Source: Nocardiopsis potens DSM 45234 (GTDB lineage: Bacteria; Actinomycetota; Actinomycetes; Streptosporangiales; Streptosporangiaceae). From it: a stretch of 42,070 nucleotides of DNA. Position 1 is the first letter of the stretch; each line of letters begins with the position of its first letter. Positions 8,451-16,433 of this stretch are shown piece after piece. Made by a program: the position numbers and the translations under genes. The stretch covers positions 1 through 42,070 of the forward strand of contig NZ_ANBB01000079.1 of the NCBI RefSeq assembly GCF_000341105.1. The letters run 5' to 3'. The notes beneath the pieces were generated by a model. The model had not been told where the DNA came from and ran no database searches. It saw only the letters and a program-made list of their open reading frames with translations.

Positions 8451-9296
8451 GTGGAGCGGCGGGTGCTGGCGGTGCTGCGGGTCGCGGTGATCGCCGCCGC
8501 GGCGGCCGCGGCGGCGGGCCCGCTGCTCTACGGGGCGGTGCTGTCGGTCCGCCCGTTCGCGTCGGTGGTCGCCGACCCGCTGGCGCCGCCCTCCCCCGGC
8601 GGCGCGGACCTGTCCGCCTACCCGAGGGCGCTGGCCGATGAGGAGGACGGCGGGTTCGGGCTGGCCCGGTTCATGCGGAACTCGCTGGCGGTGGCGGGGT
8701 GGACCACCGTGCTGGCGGTGGCCTGCAGCGTGCTGGGCGCCTACGCGGCGGTGCGGCTGCGGTTCTTCGGCCGGGACGCGGTCGGCGGGTTCTTCCTGGC
8801 GGTCTACCTGCTCCCCGGGATCGTGCTGGCGGTCCCGCTGTTCGTGCTGCTCGGCCGGGCCGGGCTGGCGGGGTCGCTGCCGGGGCTGGTGCTGGTGTAC
8901 ATGGCGCAGACCGTCCCGGTGGCGCTGTACATGCTGCGCGGGTACCTGCAGGCGGTGCCCGCCGGGGTGGAGGAGGCCGCGGAGGTCGACGGCTGCAACC
9001 GGCTGCAGGTCATCGTGCGGGTGGTGCTGCCGATGGCGGTGCCGGGGGTCGCCGCGACCGCGCTCTACGTGTTCCTGATCGCCTGGAACGAGTACCTGTT
9101 CGCGCTGCTGTTCCTGGTCGCCGACCGGGAGCGGTGGACGGTGTCGCTGGGCGTCGCCCGGCTGGCCGACTTCGCGGTGCCCGCCCCGGTGCTGATGGCC
9201 GGGTCGATCGCGATCACCGTGCCGGTGGTGGCCGGGTTCCTGCTGGCCCAGCGGCTGCTGGTGTCCGGCCTGGCGGCCGGGGCGGAGAAGGGGTGA
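8451..9296 (+). CDS. Sugar ABC transporter permease, MalG type
   Basis: A 281-residue membrane protein with its EAA loop VEEAAEVDGCNRLQVIVRVV near 173-192 and the usual MalG ending (VAGFLLAQRLLVSGLAAGA). I chose GTG 8451 because GGAGGAGG lies about 15 bases upstream and the first membrane helix begins soon after. An in-frame TTG at 8358 that overlaps the previous stop (TTGA) would add 31 mostly Arg/Pro residues and is the alternative. No ATP-binding gene follows. In actinomycetes such importers often share the MsiK ATPase encoded elsewhere, which is the likely explanation here. Confidence 0.8.
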   Translation: MERRVLAVLRVAVIAAAAAAAAGPLLYGAVLSVRPFASVVADPLAPPSPGGADLSAYPRALADEEDGGFGLARFMRNSLAVAGWTTVLAVACSVLGAYAAVRLRFFGRDAVGGFFLAVYLLPGIVLAVPLFVLLGRAGLAGSLPGLVLVYMAQTVPVALYMLRGYLQAVPAGVEEAAEVDGCNRLQVIVRVVLPMAVPGVAATALYVFLIAWNEYLFALLFLVADRERWTVSLGVARLADFAVPAPVLMAGSIAITVPVVAGFLLAQRLLVSGLAAGAEKG

Positions 9297-9344
9297 GCCG
9301 GGCGGCGGGCGGGGTGCGTCCGCCCTGGTGCCGCGCCGCCCGGC
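9297..9344. terminator. Hairpin between convergent operons
   Basis: An 11 bp perfect stem, GCCGGGCGGCG at 9297-9307 and its complement at 9334-9344, lies between the MalG-type permease stop (9296) and the aldehyde dehydrogenase stop (9355, other strand). No T-tract is present. It is a plausible bidirectional terminator. Confidence 0.5.
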
Positions 9345-9354
9345 GGGCCCGGTC

Positions 9355-10815
9355 TCAGAACGGGTACCGCTCGATCTCGGCCTGCATGGTGACCCACTGG
9401 GTCTCGGTGAAGGCCTCGACGTTGGCGGTGGTCCCGCCGAACCGGGAGCCGGTGCCGGAGGCGCCGACCCCGCCGAAGGGGGCCACCGCCTCGTCGTCCA
9501 CGGTCTGGTCGTTGATGTGCACCAGGCCGGAGGGGATGCGGTCGGCCAGTTCCAGGCCGCGCATCGGGTTGCCGGTGAGGATGCCCAGGGAGAGCCCGTA
9601 CTCGCCCTGTGCGGCGAGCTCCGCGGCCTCGTCCAGGGTGTCGAACCGGACGATGGGGGCGACCGGGCCGAACACCTCCTCGGCGTAGGCGGGGGCGTCC
9701 GGGCCGACCCGGTCCAGCACGGTGGGCCGGTAGAACAGGCCGTCGTAGGTGCCGCCGGCGAGCACCCGCGCGCCCGCCTCGGCGCTCCGCCGCACCAGGT
9801 CGTGCACCCGGTCGCGCTGGCCCTCGTCGATCAGCGGGCCGAGCGCGCCCTCCTCCTTCTCCGGGTCGCCGACGTGCAGCGCCTCGGCCTTGGCGGCGAG
9901 CCGCTCCGCGTAGGCGTCGGCGACGGCGGAGTGCACCAGGTGCCGGCCGGTGGTCATGCAGATCTGGCCCTGGTGCAGGAAGGAGCCCCAGGCGCCGGCG
10001 GAGGCGGCCCGCTCCACGTCGGCGTCGTCCAGCACGATCAGCGGGGAGTTCCCGCCGAGCTCCAGGTGGGCGCGCTTGAGGTGGCGGCCGGCGGCCTCGC
10101 CGACCCGGCGCCCGGCCGCGGTGGAGCCGGTGAACGAGATGACCCGCACCCGCGGGTCGGTGACCAGCCGCTCCCCCGCCTGCGCGCCGCCGGGCAGCAC
10201 GTGCAGCACGCCCTCGGGCAGCCCGGCCTTGCGGAACACCTCGGCGATCACCGCGCCGCCGCAGACCGCGGTGCGCGGGTCCGGCTTGAGCACGACGGCG
10301 TTGCCCAGCGCCAGCGCCGGGGCGACCGAGCGCAGGCCGAGGATGAGCGGGAAGTTGAACGGGGCGATGACGCCGACCACGCCGACCGGCACCCTGCGGG
10401 CCAGGCTGAGCCGGGGGCGGGCGCTGCGCAGCACCTCGCCGGCGGGCTGGGAGGCGAGCGCGGCGCACTCGTAGGCCTCGGTGACGGCCAGGTGCGTCTC
10501 GAAGGCGGCCTTGCCGCGGGCCGAGCCGGCCTCGCGGACCAGCCAGCCGGCGATCTCCTCGGCGTGCTCCTCGAAGAGCGCCCCGGCGCGGCGGAGCACC
10601 GCCGCGCGCTCCTCGAAGGAGGCCGCGGCCCAGGCGCGCTGGGCGCCGGCGGCGGCCTCCGCCGACGCGGTCACGTCCTCGGCGGCGGCGCTGCCGATCC
10701 GGGCCAGTTCGGCGCCGGTGGCCGGGGCGGTCACCGGGGCGTCGCCGCCGCGGGCCGCGGTCCAGGCGCCGGTGAACACGTTGCCGTGCCATTCCTGCGA
10801 TTCGAGCAGGGGCAT
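9355..10815 (-). CDS. Benzaldehyde-dehydrogenase-like NAD(P)+-dependent aldehyde dehydrogenase
   Basis: A 486-residue ALDH with all catalytic features: APFNFP with Asn154, LELGGNSP with Glu252, and GQICMTTGRH with nucleophile Cys286. Also visible are the Rossmann loop FTGSTAAGRRVG (228-239) and the late EEVFGPVAPI motif. QICMTTGRH resembles the benzaldehyde/vanillin/salicylaldehyde dehydrogenase group more than the short-chain groups. It is the last gene of the minus-strand operon, 44 bases after the decarboxylase gene. The neighbour indicates that the aldehyde comes from decarboxylation of an aryl 2-oxo acid. With pobA in the same locus, oxidation of 4-hydroxybenzaldehyde to 4-hydroxybenzoate is my preferred role; benzaldehyde is the alternative. 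Start ATG at 10813-10815. Confidence 0.85.
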   Translation of the reverse strand: MPLLESQEWHGNVFTGAWTAARGGDAPVTAPATGAELARIGSAAAEDVTASAEAAAGAQRAWAAASFEERAAVLRRAGALFEEHAEEIAGWLVREAGSARGKAAFETHLAVTEAYECAALASQPAGEVLRSARPRLSLARRVPVGVVGVIAPFNFPLILGLRSVAPALALGNAVVLKPDPRTAVCGGAVIAEVFRKAGLPEGVLHVLPGGAQAGERLVTDPRVRVISFTGSTAAGRRVGEAAGRHLKRAHLELGGNSPLIVLDDADVERAASAGAWGSFLHQGQICMTTGRHLVHSAVADAYAERLAAKAEALHVGDPEKEEGALGPLIDEGQRDRVHDLVRRSAEAGARVLAGGTYDGLFYRPTVLDRVGPDAPAYAEEVFGPVAPIVRFDTLDEAAELAAQGEYGLSLGILTGNPMRGLELADRIPSGLVHINDQTVDDEAVAPFGGVGASGTGSRFGGTTANVEAFTETQWVTMQAEIERYPF

Positions 10816-10859
10816 GGGTGCCTCCTCAGGGTCGGTTCGGGGGATGCGCGCGGGCGCGG

Positions 10860-12491
10860 TCAGGGGCGGAAGGCGATGTCGGCGTTGGAGTCGACCGCGA
10901 CGTCGAGCAGGACCGGCTCGGTGCGGTCGCGCAGGGTGGGCACGATCTCGTCGAGGGCGGCGTCCAGTTCCTCGGCGGTGGCGGCGGTGCGCGCCGGGCA
11001 GCCCAGGCCGCGGGCGAGCGCGGCGAGCGACACCTGGGAGAAGTCGGGCCAGGGCGGCTTGCCGCCGCGGGCGTCGGCCAGGCGGTCCATGATGGCGTAG
11101 CGCTTGTTGGACAGCACCAGGAAGCAGACGCCGGCGCCGTACCGGGCGGCGCTCCACAGCGCCTGGACCTGGTAGAGCGAGGAGCCGTCGCCGACCACCG
11201 CGACCACCGGGCGGTCCGGGGCGGCCATCCGCACCCCGGTGGCGGCGGGCAGCGCGAAGCCCAGGCCGCCCATGGCGGCGGAGAGGAAGCCCATCGGGCG
11301 CCGGGCCGGGACGAGCCGGTGCAGGTCGGGCCGGCTGGAGGGGGTCTCCTCGACGAGCACGGTGTCCGGGTCGATGCGGGCGGCGAGCGCCGCCAGCACG
11401 TGCGCGGGGCGCAGCCCTTCGGGGCCGTAGACCTGCTGCTCGGCGGCGGGGGCCGGGGCGGCGGGGGCGGGCGCGGGGGTGCGCGGGCGGACCCGGTCGG
11501 CGAGCAGCCGCACGGCCGGGGCGACCGGCGCCAGCACGGCCAGTTCGACCGGGCTGCGGTGCGCCTCGGCGGGGTCGTCGGTGAGCACCGCGATGCGGGT
11601 GCCCGGCTCGGCCAGCGGCCCGTCGAAGTAGGGGTACTGGCGGAACACCGGGGCGCCCACGGCGAGCACCGCGTCGTAGGGGGCGAGGGCCTCGCGCAGC
11701 CGGGGGCGGTCCGCCGGGAGGAAGCCGGCGAACAGCGGGTGGTCCTGGGGGAACCCGGCGCGGGCGCCGAAGCTCTCCTGGTACACGGGGGTGCCGAGGC
11801 GCTCGGCGAGGGCGGTGAGCGCGGCCCACTCCTCCTCCCCGTCGGCGCCGGCGCCGACCACCAGGGCGGGCGCGGAGGCCTCGTCGAGGAGGCGGGCCAG
11901 GCCGTCGACGGCGGCCGGGTCGGCGGCGGCGGAGCGGACCACCCGCTCGGCGGCGGAGCGGGGCCTGCCGGTGTCGGCGGGCTCGCCCCAGTCGCCCTGG
12001 GGGACGATGACGATCGCGGGGCCCTTGCCCTGCTCGGCCTCGTGGTGGGCGCGGGCGATCGCGCCGGGGACCTCCTGGGGGACCGCGGGCTCCTCGGTCC
12101 ACACCGGGTAGTCGCCGGCCAGGTCGCGCAGCCGGCCGGTGAGGAACGGCTCCAGGGCGAGGTGGCGGCGGTCCTGCTGGCCGACGAGGACGACCAGCGG
12201 GGCGCGGTTGGCGCGGGCGGTGGCCAGGGCGCCGACCGCGTTGCCGAGCCCGGCGGTGGTGTGCAGCTGCACCAGTGCCGGGCGGCGGCGGGCCAGGGCC
12301 CACCCGGTGGCCATGCCCACCACCGAGCCCTCGTGCAGCGCGAGCACGAACTCGATGTCGCCGGGCAGGTCGGCGAGGAAGGCGACCTCGGTGGAGCCGG
12401 GGTTGGCGAAGACGGTGGTCAGCCCGTACTCGCGGAGCGTCTGCAGCGCCGCGTCCCGGACGGTGGGGGTCTGCTGCGACCGGTCGGTCAT
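10860..12491 (-). CDS. mdlC: Benzoylformate decarboxylase-like ThDP enzyme
   Basis: A 543-residue thiamine-diphosphate enzyme. Residues matching the Pseudomonas putida benzoylformate decarboxylase active site are Ser33 (NPGSTE), Glu54 (LALHEG, cofactor-activating) and His77 (QLHTTAGLGN). GAPVFRQYPY (279-288) aligns with GAPVFRYHQY, so the second active-site His (His281 in P. putida numbering) is Tyr286 here. The cofactor motif begins GDG 434-436 and ends SNKRY. The reaction would be an aryl 2-oxo acid to aldehyde plus CO2. Residues after SNKRY differ from the P. putida enzyme (AIMDRL versus GALRWF), which may mean a different substrate. The start overlaps the stop of the transporter ATPase gene by four bases. 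A Pro/Ala linker at 340-350 joins the central and cofactor domains. Confidence 0.8.
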   Translation of the reverse strand: MTDRSQQTPTVRDAALQTLREYGLTTVFANPGSTEVAFLADLPGDIEFVLALHEGSVVGMATGWALARRRPALVQLHTTAGLGNAVGALATARANRAPLVVLVGQQDRRHLALEPFLTGRLRDLAGDYPVWTEEPAVPQEVPGAIARAHHEAEQGKGPAIVIVPQGDWGEPADTGRPRSAAERVVRSAAADPAAVDGLARLLDEASAPALVVGAGADGEEEWAALTALAERLGTPVYQESFGARAGFPQDHPLFAGFLPADRPRLREALAPYDAVLAVGAPVFRQYPYFDGPLAEPGTRIAVLTDDPAEAHRSPVELAVLAPVAPAVRLLADRVRPRTPAPAPAAPAPAAEQQVYGPEGLRPAHVLAALAARIDPDTVLVEETPSSRPDLHRLVPARRPMGFLSAAMGGLGFALPAATGVRMAAPDRPVVAVVGDGSSLYQVQALWSAARYGAGVCFLVLSNKRYAIMDRLADARGGKPPWPDFSQVSLAALARGLGCPARTAATAEELDAALDEIVPTLRDRTEPVLLDVAVDSNADIAFRP

Positions 12492-13279
12492 CGGCCCGCA
12501 CCTCCGGCGGCCGCGCCCTGCTTGGCGTTCTGGATCTCGGCGTAGACCCGCGCGCGGAGTTCGGCGAAGCGCGGCTCGGAGCGGGTGGACAGCTGGTCGC
12601 GCTCGTCCCCCAGGTCGATCTCGACGTCGTCCTGGACCACGGTGGGCGAGGAGGAGAGCACCAGGACCCGCCCGCCGAGGTAGACCGCCTCGTCGATGTC
12701 GTGCGTCACGAACAGCACGGTCATGGAGAACCGCTTCCACAGCCCGCGGACCAGGTCCTCCAGGTCGGCGCGGGTCTGGGCGTCGACCGCGGCGAACGGC
12801 TCGTCCATCAGCAGCACGCTCGGCTCGTAGGCGATGGCGCGGGCGATGGCGACCCGCTGCTGCATGCCGCCGGAGAGCTCCCAGGGGTGGGCGGACGCGG
12901 CGTGGCCGAGCCCGACGGCCTCCAGCGATTCGGTGACCAGCTTCTTCCGGCGCGCCTTGGGCAGGCGCTTCTCCTTGAGCGGGAGTTCGACGTTGTCCTG
13001 CACGGTGAGCCAGGGGAAGAGGCTGCGCCCGTACTCCTGGAAGACCACGGCCATGCCCGGCGGCGGCCCGGTGACCTCGCGGCCGTCCACCCGGACCGTG
13101 CCCGAGGTGGGCCGCATCAGCCCGGAGATGCACTTGAGCAGGGTGGTCTTGCCGCATCCGGAGGGGCCGACCAGGCAGGCCAGCTCCCCGTCCGCGAGGG
13201 AGAAGGTGAGGTCGCGGACGGCCTCGACCTCGCGGTCGCCGCCGCGGTAGATCTTGCGCAGTCCGGTCACGTCGAGCAT
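12488..13279 (-). CDS. ABC transporter ATP-binding protein, TauB/SsuB (NitT/TauT) type
   Basis: A 263-residue ATPase. It has Walker A GPSGCGKT at 38-45, Q-loop VVFQEYGRSLFPW, signature LSGGMQQRVAIARA, Walker B VLLMDEPFAAVD and the H-loop in FVTHDIDEAVYL. FPWLTVQDNVELPL is characteristic of the nitrate/sulfonate/taurine branch. It energises the two permeases encoded upstream and is translationally coupled (ATGA) to the decarboxylase gene. That coupling strongly suggests the imported compound is the decarboxylase substrate or its precursor. A 161 bp gap with a hairpin and a G12 run separates it from the permease gene. Confidence 0.9.
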   Translation of the reverse strand: MLDVTGLRKIYRGGDREVEAVRDLTFSLADGELACLVGPSGCGKTTLLKCISGLMRPTSGTVRVDGREVTGPPPGMAVVFQEYGRSLFPWLTVQDNVELPLKEKRLPKARRKKLVTESLEAVGLGHAASAHPWELSGGMQQRVAIARAIAYEPSVLLMDEPFAAVDAQTRADLEDLVRGLWKRFSMTVLFVTHDIDEAVYLGGRVLVLSSSPTVVQDDVEIDLGDERDQLSTRSEPRFAELRARVYAEIQNAKQGAAAGGAGR

Positions 13280-13325
13280 GTGGACCCCTTACATCTGCTG
13301 GTCGGGGAGGGGGGTCGGGCGGTGG

Positions 13326-13383
13326 GGCGGGGTACCGCGGACCGGTCGGGTCCGCGGCGCCCCGCCGGAGCGGGGGGGGGGGG
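13326..13383. promoter_or_regulatory. Intra-operon hairpin and 12-G run
   Basis: Between the permease and ATPase genes lies a stem of 9 perfect pairs (CCGCGGACC 13335-13343, loop GGTCG, GGTCCGCGG 13349-13357). It extends by seven further pairs beyond a 2-base mismatch to 13326-13366. A run of twelve G (13372-13383, read as C on the coding strand) comes just before it in the direction of transcription. It could act as a partial terminator or RNA-stability element that sets the expression ratio of transporter parts and enzymes, or the run could vary in length. It is outside all genes, so length changes would not shift a frame. Confidence 0.45.
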
Positions 13384-13440
13384 CGGGAGGGAGGGCCCGG
13401 CGTGCGCCGGGCCGGCGGCCGGGGCGGCGCGCGGGTCGGG

Positions 13441-14262
13441 TCATTCGCCTCTCGACGCCGCCCGCACGCCCCGGTACCAGCCCAGCGCCTTCCGCTCCAC
13501 CAGGGCGAAGAGCACGGACAGCAGGACGCCGAGCAGGCCGAGCAGGATGATCCCGCTCCACATCTCCGGGATGGCGAAGCTGCGCTGGAACTGGACGATG
13601 GCGAAGCCCAGGCCGCTGGAGCTGGCGAACATCTCGCTGATCACCATGAGGATGATCGCGAGGGAGAGCGCCTGGCGCAGGCCGGCCATGATCTGCGGGC
13701 TGGCCGAGCGGAGCACCAGGGTGGTGAGCCGGCGGCGGCCGCGGATCCGGTAGACGCGGCAGGTGTCGGCGAGGACCGGGTCGACCGCGCGGACGCCCTC
13801 GATGGTGTTGAGCAGCACCGGCCACACGCAGCCGGAGACGATGACGGCGGCGCGCATCGACGAGTCCAGGCCGATGAGCAGCATCAGCAGCGGCACCAGG
13901 ACCGGCGGCGGGATCGCGCGGAGGAACTCCAGGACCGGTTCGACCAGCGCGCGCAGCTTCGGCGACATGCCGAGCGGCAGGCCGAGGCCGACGCCGATCA
14001 CGGCGGCCAGGGCGTATCCGGTGAGCAGCAGGCCGACGCTGGGGAGCACGTCGACGGTGAACCGCTCGGCGGTCCACACCTCGCCGAAGGTCTGCACGAT
14101 CACGTCGGGGGTGGGCATGTAGTAGCTGCCGGAGGTCGCCGAGGCCCACCACCACACGGCGATGAGCACGGCGGGCAGCAGCAGCACCCGGAGCAGCGCC
14201 TTGGGCAGCCGGAGCAGCCGGCCGGCGGGGGCCGCGGTGCGGCCGGTGGTGGCCGCGGTCAT
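13441..14262 (-). CDS. ABC transporter permease, TauC/SsuC type (second)
   Basis: A 273-residue membrane protein with about six hydrophobic segments and the binding-protein-dependent permease signature. LPLGMSPKLRALVEPVLEFL and RAIPPPVLVPLLMLLIGL correspond to the conserved SsuC-family region, and the cytoplasmic loop follows as DPVLADTCRVYRIRGRRRL. I start at ATG 14260-14262 (MTAATTGRTAAPAG), which overlaps the previous gene's stop by four bases. Two different permeases side by side point to a heterodimeric channel, less usual for this family, which often uses a homodimer. Confidence 0.85.
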   Translation of the reverse strand: MTAATTGRTAAPAGRLLRLPKALLRVLLLPAVLIAVWWWASATSGSYYMPTPDVIVQTFGEVWTAERFTVDVLPSVGLLLTGYALAAVIGVGLGLPLGMSPKLRALVEPVLEFLRAIPPPVLVPLLMLLIGLDSSMRAAVIVSGCVWPVLLNTIEGVRAVDPVLADTCRVYRIRGRRRLTTLVLRSASPQIMAGLRQALSLAIILMVISEMFASSSGLGFAIVQFQRSFAIPEMWSGIILLGLLGVLLSVLFALVERKALGWYRGVRAASRGE

Positions 14263-15128
14263 ACGGCGGCCTCCCCTCGGACGGAGGGGTGCCAGCGCAG
14301 TACGCGCCGCTCCAGGGCGCGCACGCCGGTGTTGACCGCGACGCCCAGGATGCCGGTGGCGACGATGAGCGCGTAGACGACGTCCGGTGCGCCGCTCGAC
14401 TGGGCCACGGCGATCTCCTGTCCCAGGCCGGGGCTGCCGATGGTGAGCTGGGCGGTGATGGTCAGGATGAGCGCGACGGCCGCCCCCAGCCGCACCCCGG
14501 TGATCAGGTAGGGCAGGGCCGTCGGCCAGATGAGGTGGCGGATCCGCGCCCACCGGCCCAGCCCGTAGGCGCGGGCGGTCTGGTCGGCGACCGGGTCGAT
14601 GTCGGCGACGCCGTACAGCACCTGGACGTAGACCTGCCAGAACGCCGCGTAGATGACGAGCATCAGGGTGGAGGCGATGTCGGTGCCGTAGATCAGGATC
14701 GCCAGCGGGATCAGCGCGACCGAGGGGATGGGGCGGAGGAACTCCACGGTGGAGGCGGTGTAGGCGCGCAGCACCGGCACCGTTCCGATGGCGAAGCCGA
14801 GCAGGACGGCGGCGCCGACCGCGATGGCCAGGCCCAGGCCCCAGGCGGCGAGGGTGTCGCCGACGGCGGTCCAGAACTTCGCCGTCGCGGTGCGCTCGGC
14901 CAGGGTGGCCAGCACCTCCGAGGCGGGCGGGAGGTAGTCGGCGGAGACCAGGGGGGTCCGCGGGACGATCTCCCAGATCAGCAGGAAGGCGAGCACGCCG
15001 CCGGTGCCCAGCAGCGCGTCGCCGCCGGGGAGCCGGCGGCGGGGCCGCGGAGGGGACTTCTTCGCGGGCGGGGGCGGTGCGGCCGGGGCCGCGGAGGCGG
15101 CCCCGGCGGGTGCCGAGGGGGCGGTCAT
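14259..15128 (-). CDS. ABC transporter permease, TauC/SsuC type (first)
   Basis: A 289-residue membrane protein. The N-terminus (1-35) is Ala/Pro/Lys-rich and cytoplasmic. The first hydrophobic segment, GGVLAFLLIWEIVP, begins near residue 43. FLRPIPSVALIPLAILIYGT and the loop DPVADQTARAYGLGRWARIR are typical of nitrate/sulfonate-type permeases. Its start overlaps the stop of the binding-protein gene (ATGA) and its own stop overlaps the next permease start. The four transporter genes are thus tightly ordered: binding protein, permease, permease, ATPase. Confidence 0.85.
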   Translation of the reverse strand: MTAPSAPAGAASAAPAAPPPPAKKSPPRPRRRLPGGDALLGTGGVLAFLLIWEIVPRTPLVSADYLPPASEVLATLAERTATAKFWTAVGDTLAAWGLGLAIAVGAAVLLGFAIGTVPVLRAYTASTVEFLRPIPSVALIPLAILIYGTDIASTLMLVIYAAFWQVYVQVLYGVADIDPVADQTARAYGLGRWARIRHLIWPTALPYLITGVRLGAAVALILTITAQLTIGSPGLGQEIAVAQSSGAPDVVYALIVATGILGVAVNTGVRALERRVLRWHPSVRGEAAV

Positions 15129-16090
15129 GCCCGTCCCGGGAAGAGCTCGGAGACCTGCGGGTCCTCCTTGATGAGGCCGTCTTCCTTCATCATGTCCCCG
15201 ATGGTCTGCACGGAGTCGATGCTGCTGTCCGGCGGGAAGGCGGGCAGCCGGATGTCCTCGATGAGCTGCTGGTCCATCTCGGTGTAGGTGCCGAGGATGC
15301 GGCGGACCTCCTCCGGGTTGGACTCGGCGTAGGAGAGCGAGTGGTTCATCGCGGTCACGAACTTCTCGACCAGCTCGGGGTCCTTCTTCGCGGTCTCCTC
15401 GGTGGTGAAGTAGACCGCGACGGTGAGCTGCTCGTGGGCGTCGACGAAGTTGGAGGCGATCTCGGTGGCGCCGCCGTCCAGCGCGGTGGTGAGGAAGGGC
15501 TCGACCACCCAGGCGGCGTCGACCTCCTTCTTCTCCAGCGCGGCCGGCATGTCCGGGAAGGGCAGCTCGGTGAACTGGATGTTGCTCGGGTCGCCGCCGT
15601 CGGTGCGGACCGAGTTGCGGACCGTGGTGTCGCCGATGTTCTTCAGGTTGTTGACCGCGACCTTGGCGCCGGCGAGGTCCTTGGCGCTCTTGATGTCGCT
15701 GCCCTCGGGGACGACGATGGCACCGAAGTCCTCGCCCTCCTTGCCGGTGGAGGAGACTCCGTTGGCGACGGTCTGCACCGGCAGCCCGGAGTCGCGGGCC
15801 ACCAGCAGCGAGGTGACGTTGCCGAAGGCGAAGTCGAAATCGCCGCTGACCACACCGGGGACGGCCTGCGCGCCGCCGCTGGTGTTCTTCACTTCGACCT
15901 CGAGGCCCTGGGTCTCGAAGTACCCCTGGTCGATGCCGAGGTGGAGGGGGGCGACGTCGACGATGGGGATGGCGCCGACGGTGATCTTCGTCAGGCCGCC
16001 CTCGGTGGTCTCCGTGTCGCTGCCGCCGCAGGCGCTGGCTCCGACGGCCAGCAGAACGGCACAGGCCCCGGTGAGGAGTCTGCGAGGCAT
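15125..16090 (-). CDS. Substrate-binding lipoprotein, NitT/TauT-type (aromatic acid candidate)
   Basis: A 321-residue lipoprotein. MPRRLLTGACAVLLAVGASA precedes Cys21 in the lipobox. The mature protein opens KITVGAIPIVDVAPLHLGID, then QGYFETQGLEVEV, the classic NMT1/TauA/SsuA pattern. I chose ATG 16088-16090 rather than the longer frame because AAGGAGACC lies directly upstream and the signal peptide begins there. This family usually binds taurine, sulfonates, nitrate, thiamine precursors or aromatic acids. The operon context (aryl 2-oxo acid decarboxylase, aldehyde dehydrogenase) suggests an aromatic 2-oxo or 2-hydroxy acid. It is the first gene of the minus-strand operon, behind a promoter covered by two putative IclR sites. 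Confidence 0.85.
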   Translation of the reverse strand: MPRRLLTGACAVLLAVGASACGGSDTETTEGGLTKITVGAIPIVDVAPLHLGIDQGYFETQGLEVEVKNTSGGAQAVPGVVSGDFDFAFGNVTSLLVARDSGLPVQTVANGVSSTGKEGEDFGAIVVPEGSDIKSAKDLAGAKVAVNNLKNIGDTTVRNSVRTDGGDPSNIQFTELPFPDMPAALEKKEVDAAWVVEPFLTTALDGGATEIASNFVDAHEQLTVAVYFTTEETAKKDPELVEKFVTAMNHSLSYAESNPEEVRRILGTYTEMDQQLIEDIRLPAFPPDSSIDSVQTIGDMMKEDGLIKEDPQVSELFPGRA

Positions 16091-16182
16091 CGGGTCTCCT
16101 TGGGGAAGGGGGTGGAGGGGTGGAGAGCCGCGGAGGGAGGGGTGCCGGGGGGCACGTCGCACTCCACCCCGGATCCGAAAAT

Positions 16183-16197
16183 GTTCGTTTTCCGAAC
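16183..16197. promoter_or_regulatory. Putative IclR operator A1
   Basis: GTTCG-TTTTC-CGAAC, a perfect 5+5 inverted repeat with a 5 bp spacer. It lies just downstream of the predicted start of transcription of the minus-strand transporter operon. The same half sites recur at 17422. Confidence 0.65.
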
Positions 16198-16201
16198 GAG
16201 A

Positions 16202-16216
16202 GTTCAAAAAGCGAAC
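16202..16216. promoter_or_regulatory. Putative IclR operator A2
   Basis: GTTCA-AAAAG-CGAAC, one mismatch from the perfect palindrome, 19 bp from A1 start to start. It overlaps the predicted -10 hexamer of the minus-strand promoter, so binding there should repress. Confidence 0.6.
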
Positions 16217-16242
16217 GTAATTGATTCCCTATGCCCCGTCAA
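16214..16242 (-). promoter_or_regulatory. Predicted promoter of the transporter-decarboxylase operon
   Basis: On the minus strand, TTGACG (16237-16242) is followed by a 17 bp spacer and TACGTT (16214-16219). This is close to the housekeeping -35/-10 pattern of actinomycetes. The untranslated leader to ATG 16090 would be about 115 bases. Confidence 0.6.
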
Positions 16243-16418
16243 GCCCGAACGAAAACCCGTTTTTCTTCGCGATTCACCCGACGAATCGACCCAGAAAAAC
16301 CCCCATTAACTGATAATCGACACGATCAGCCCCACTGCACCACAAACACCCCAGAATCAGACAAATCAGAAAAACAGCGATCCTCGGCGGTAACTTCTCC
16401 GTCGCCTGCCGCACCCCT

Positions 16419-16433
16419 GTTCGGTATGAGAAC
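16419..16433. promoter_or_regulatory. Putative IclR operator C (autoregulatory)
   Basis: GTTCG-GTATG-AGAAC, one mismatch from the palindrome, 25 bp before the regulator's ATG. Its TATGAG could be part of the regulator's own -10 element. Unlike the other two sites in this regulatory system it has no partner 19 bp away. Confidence 0.5.
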
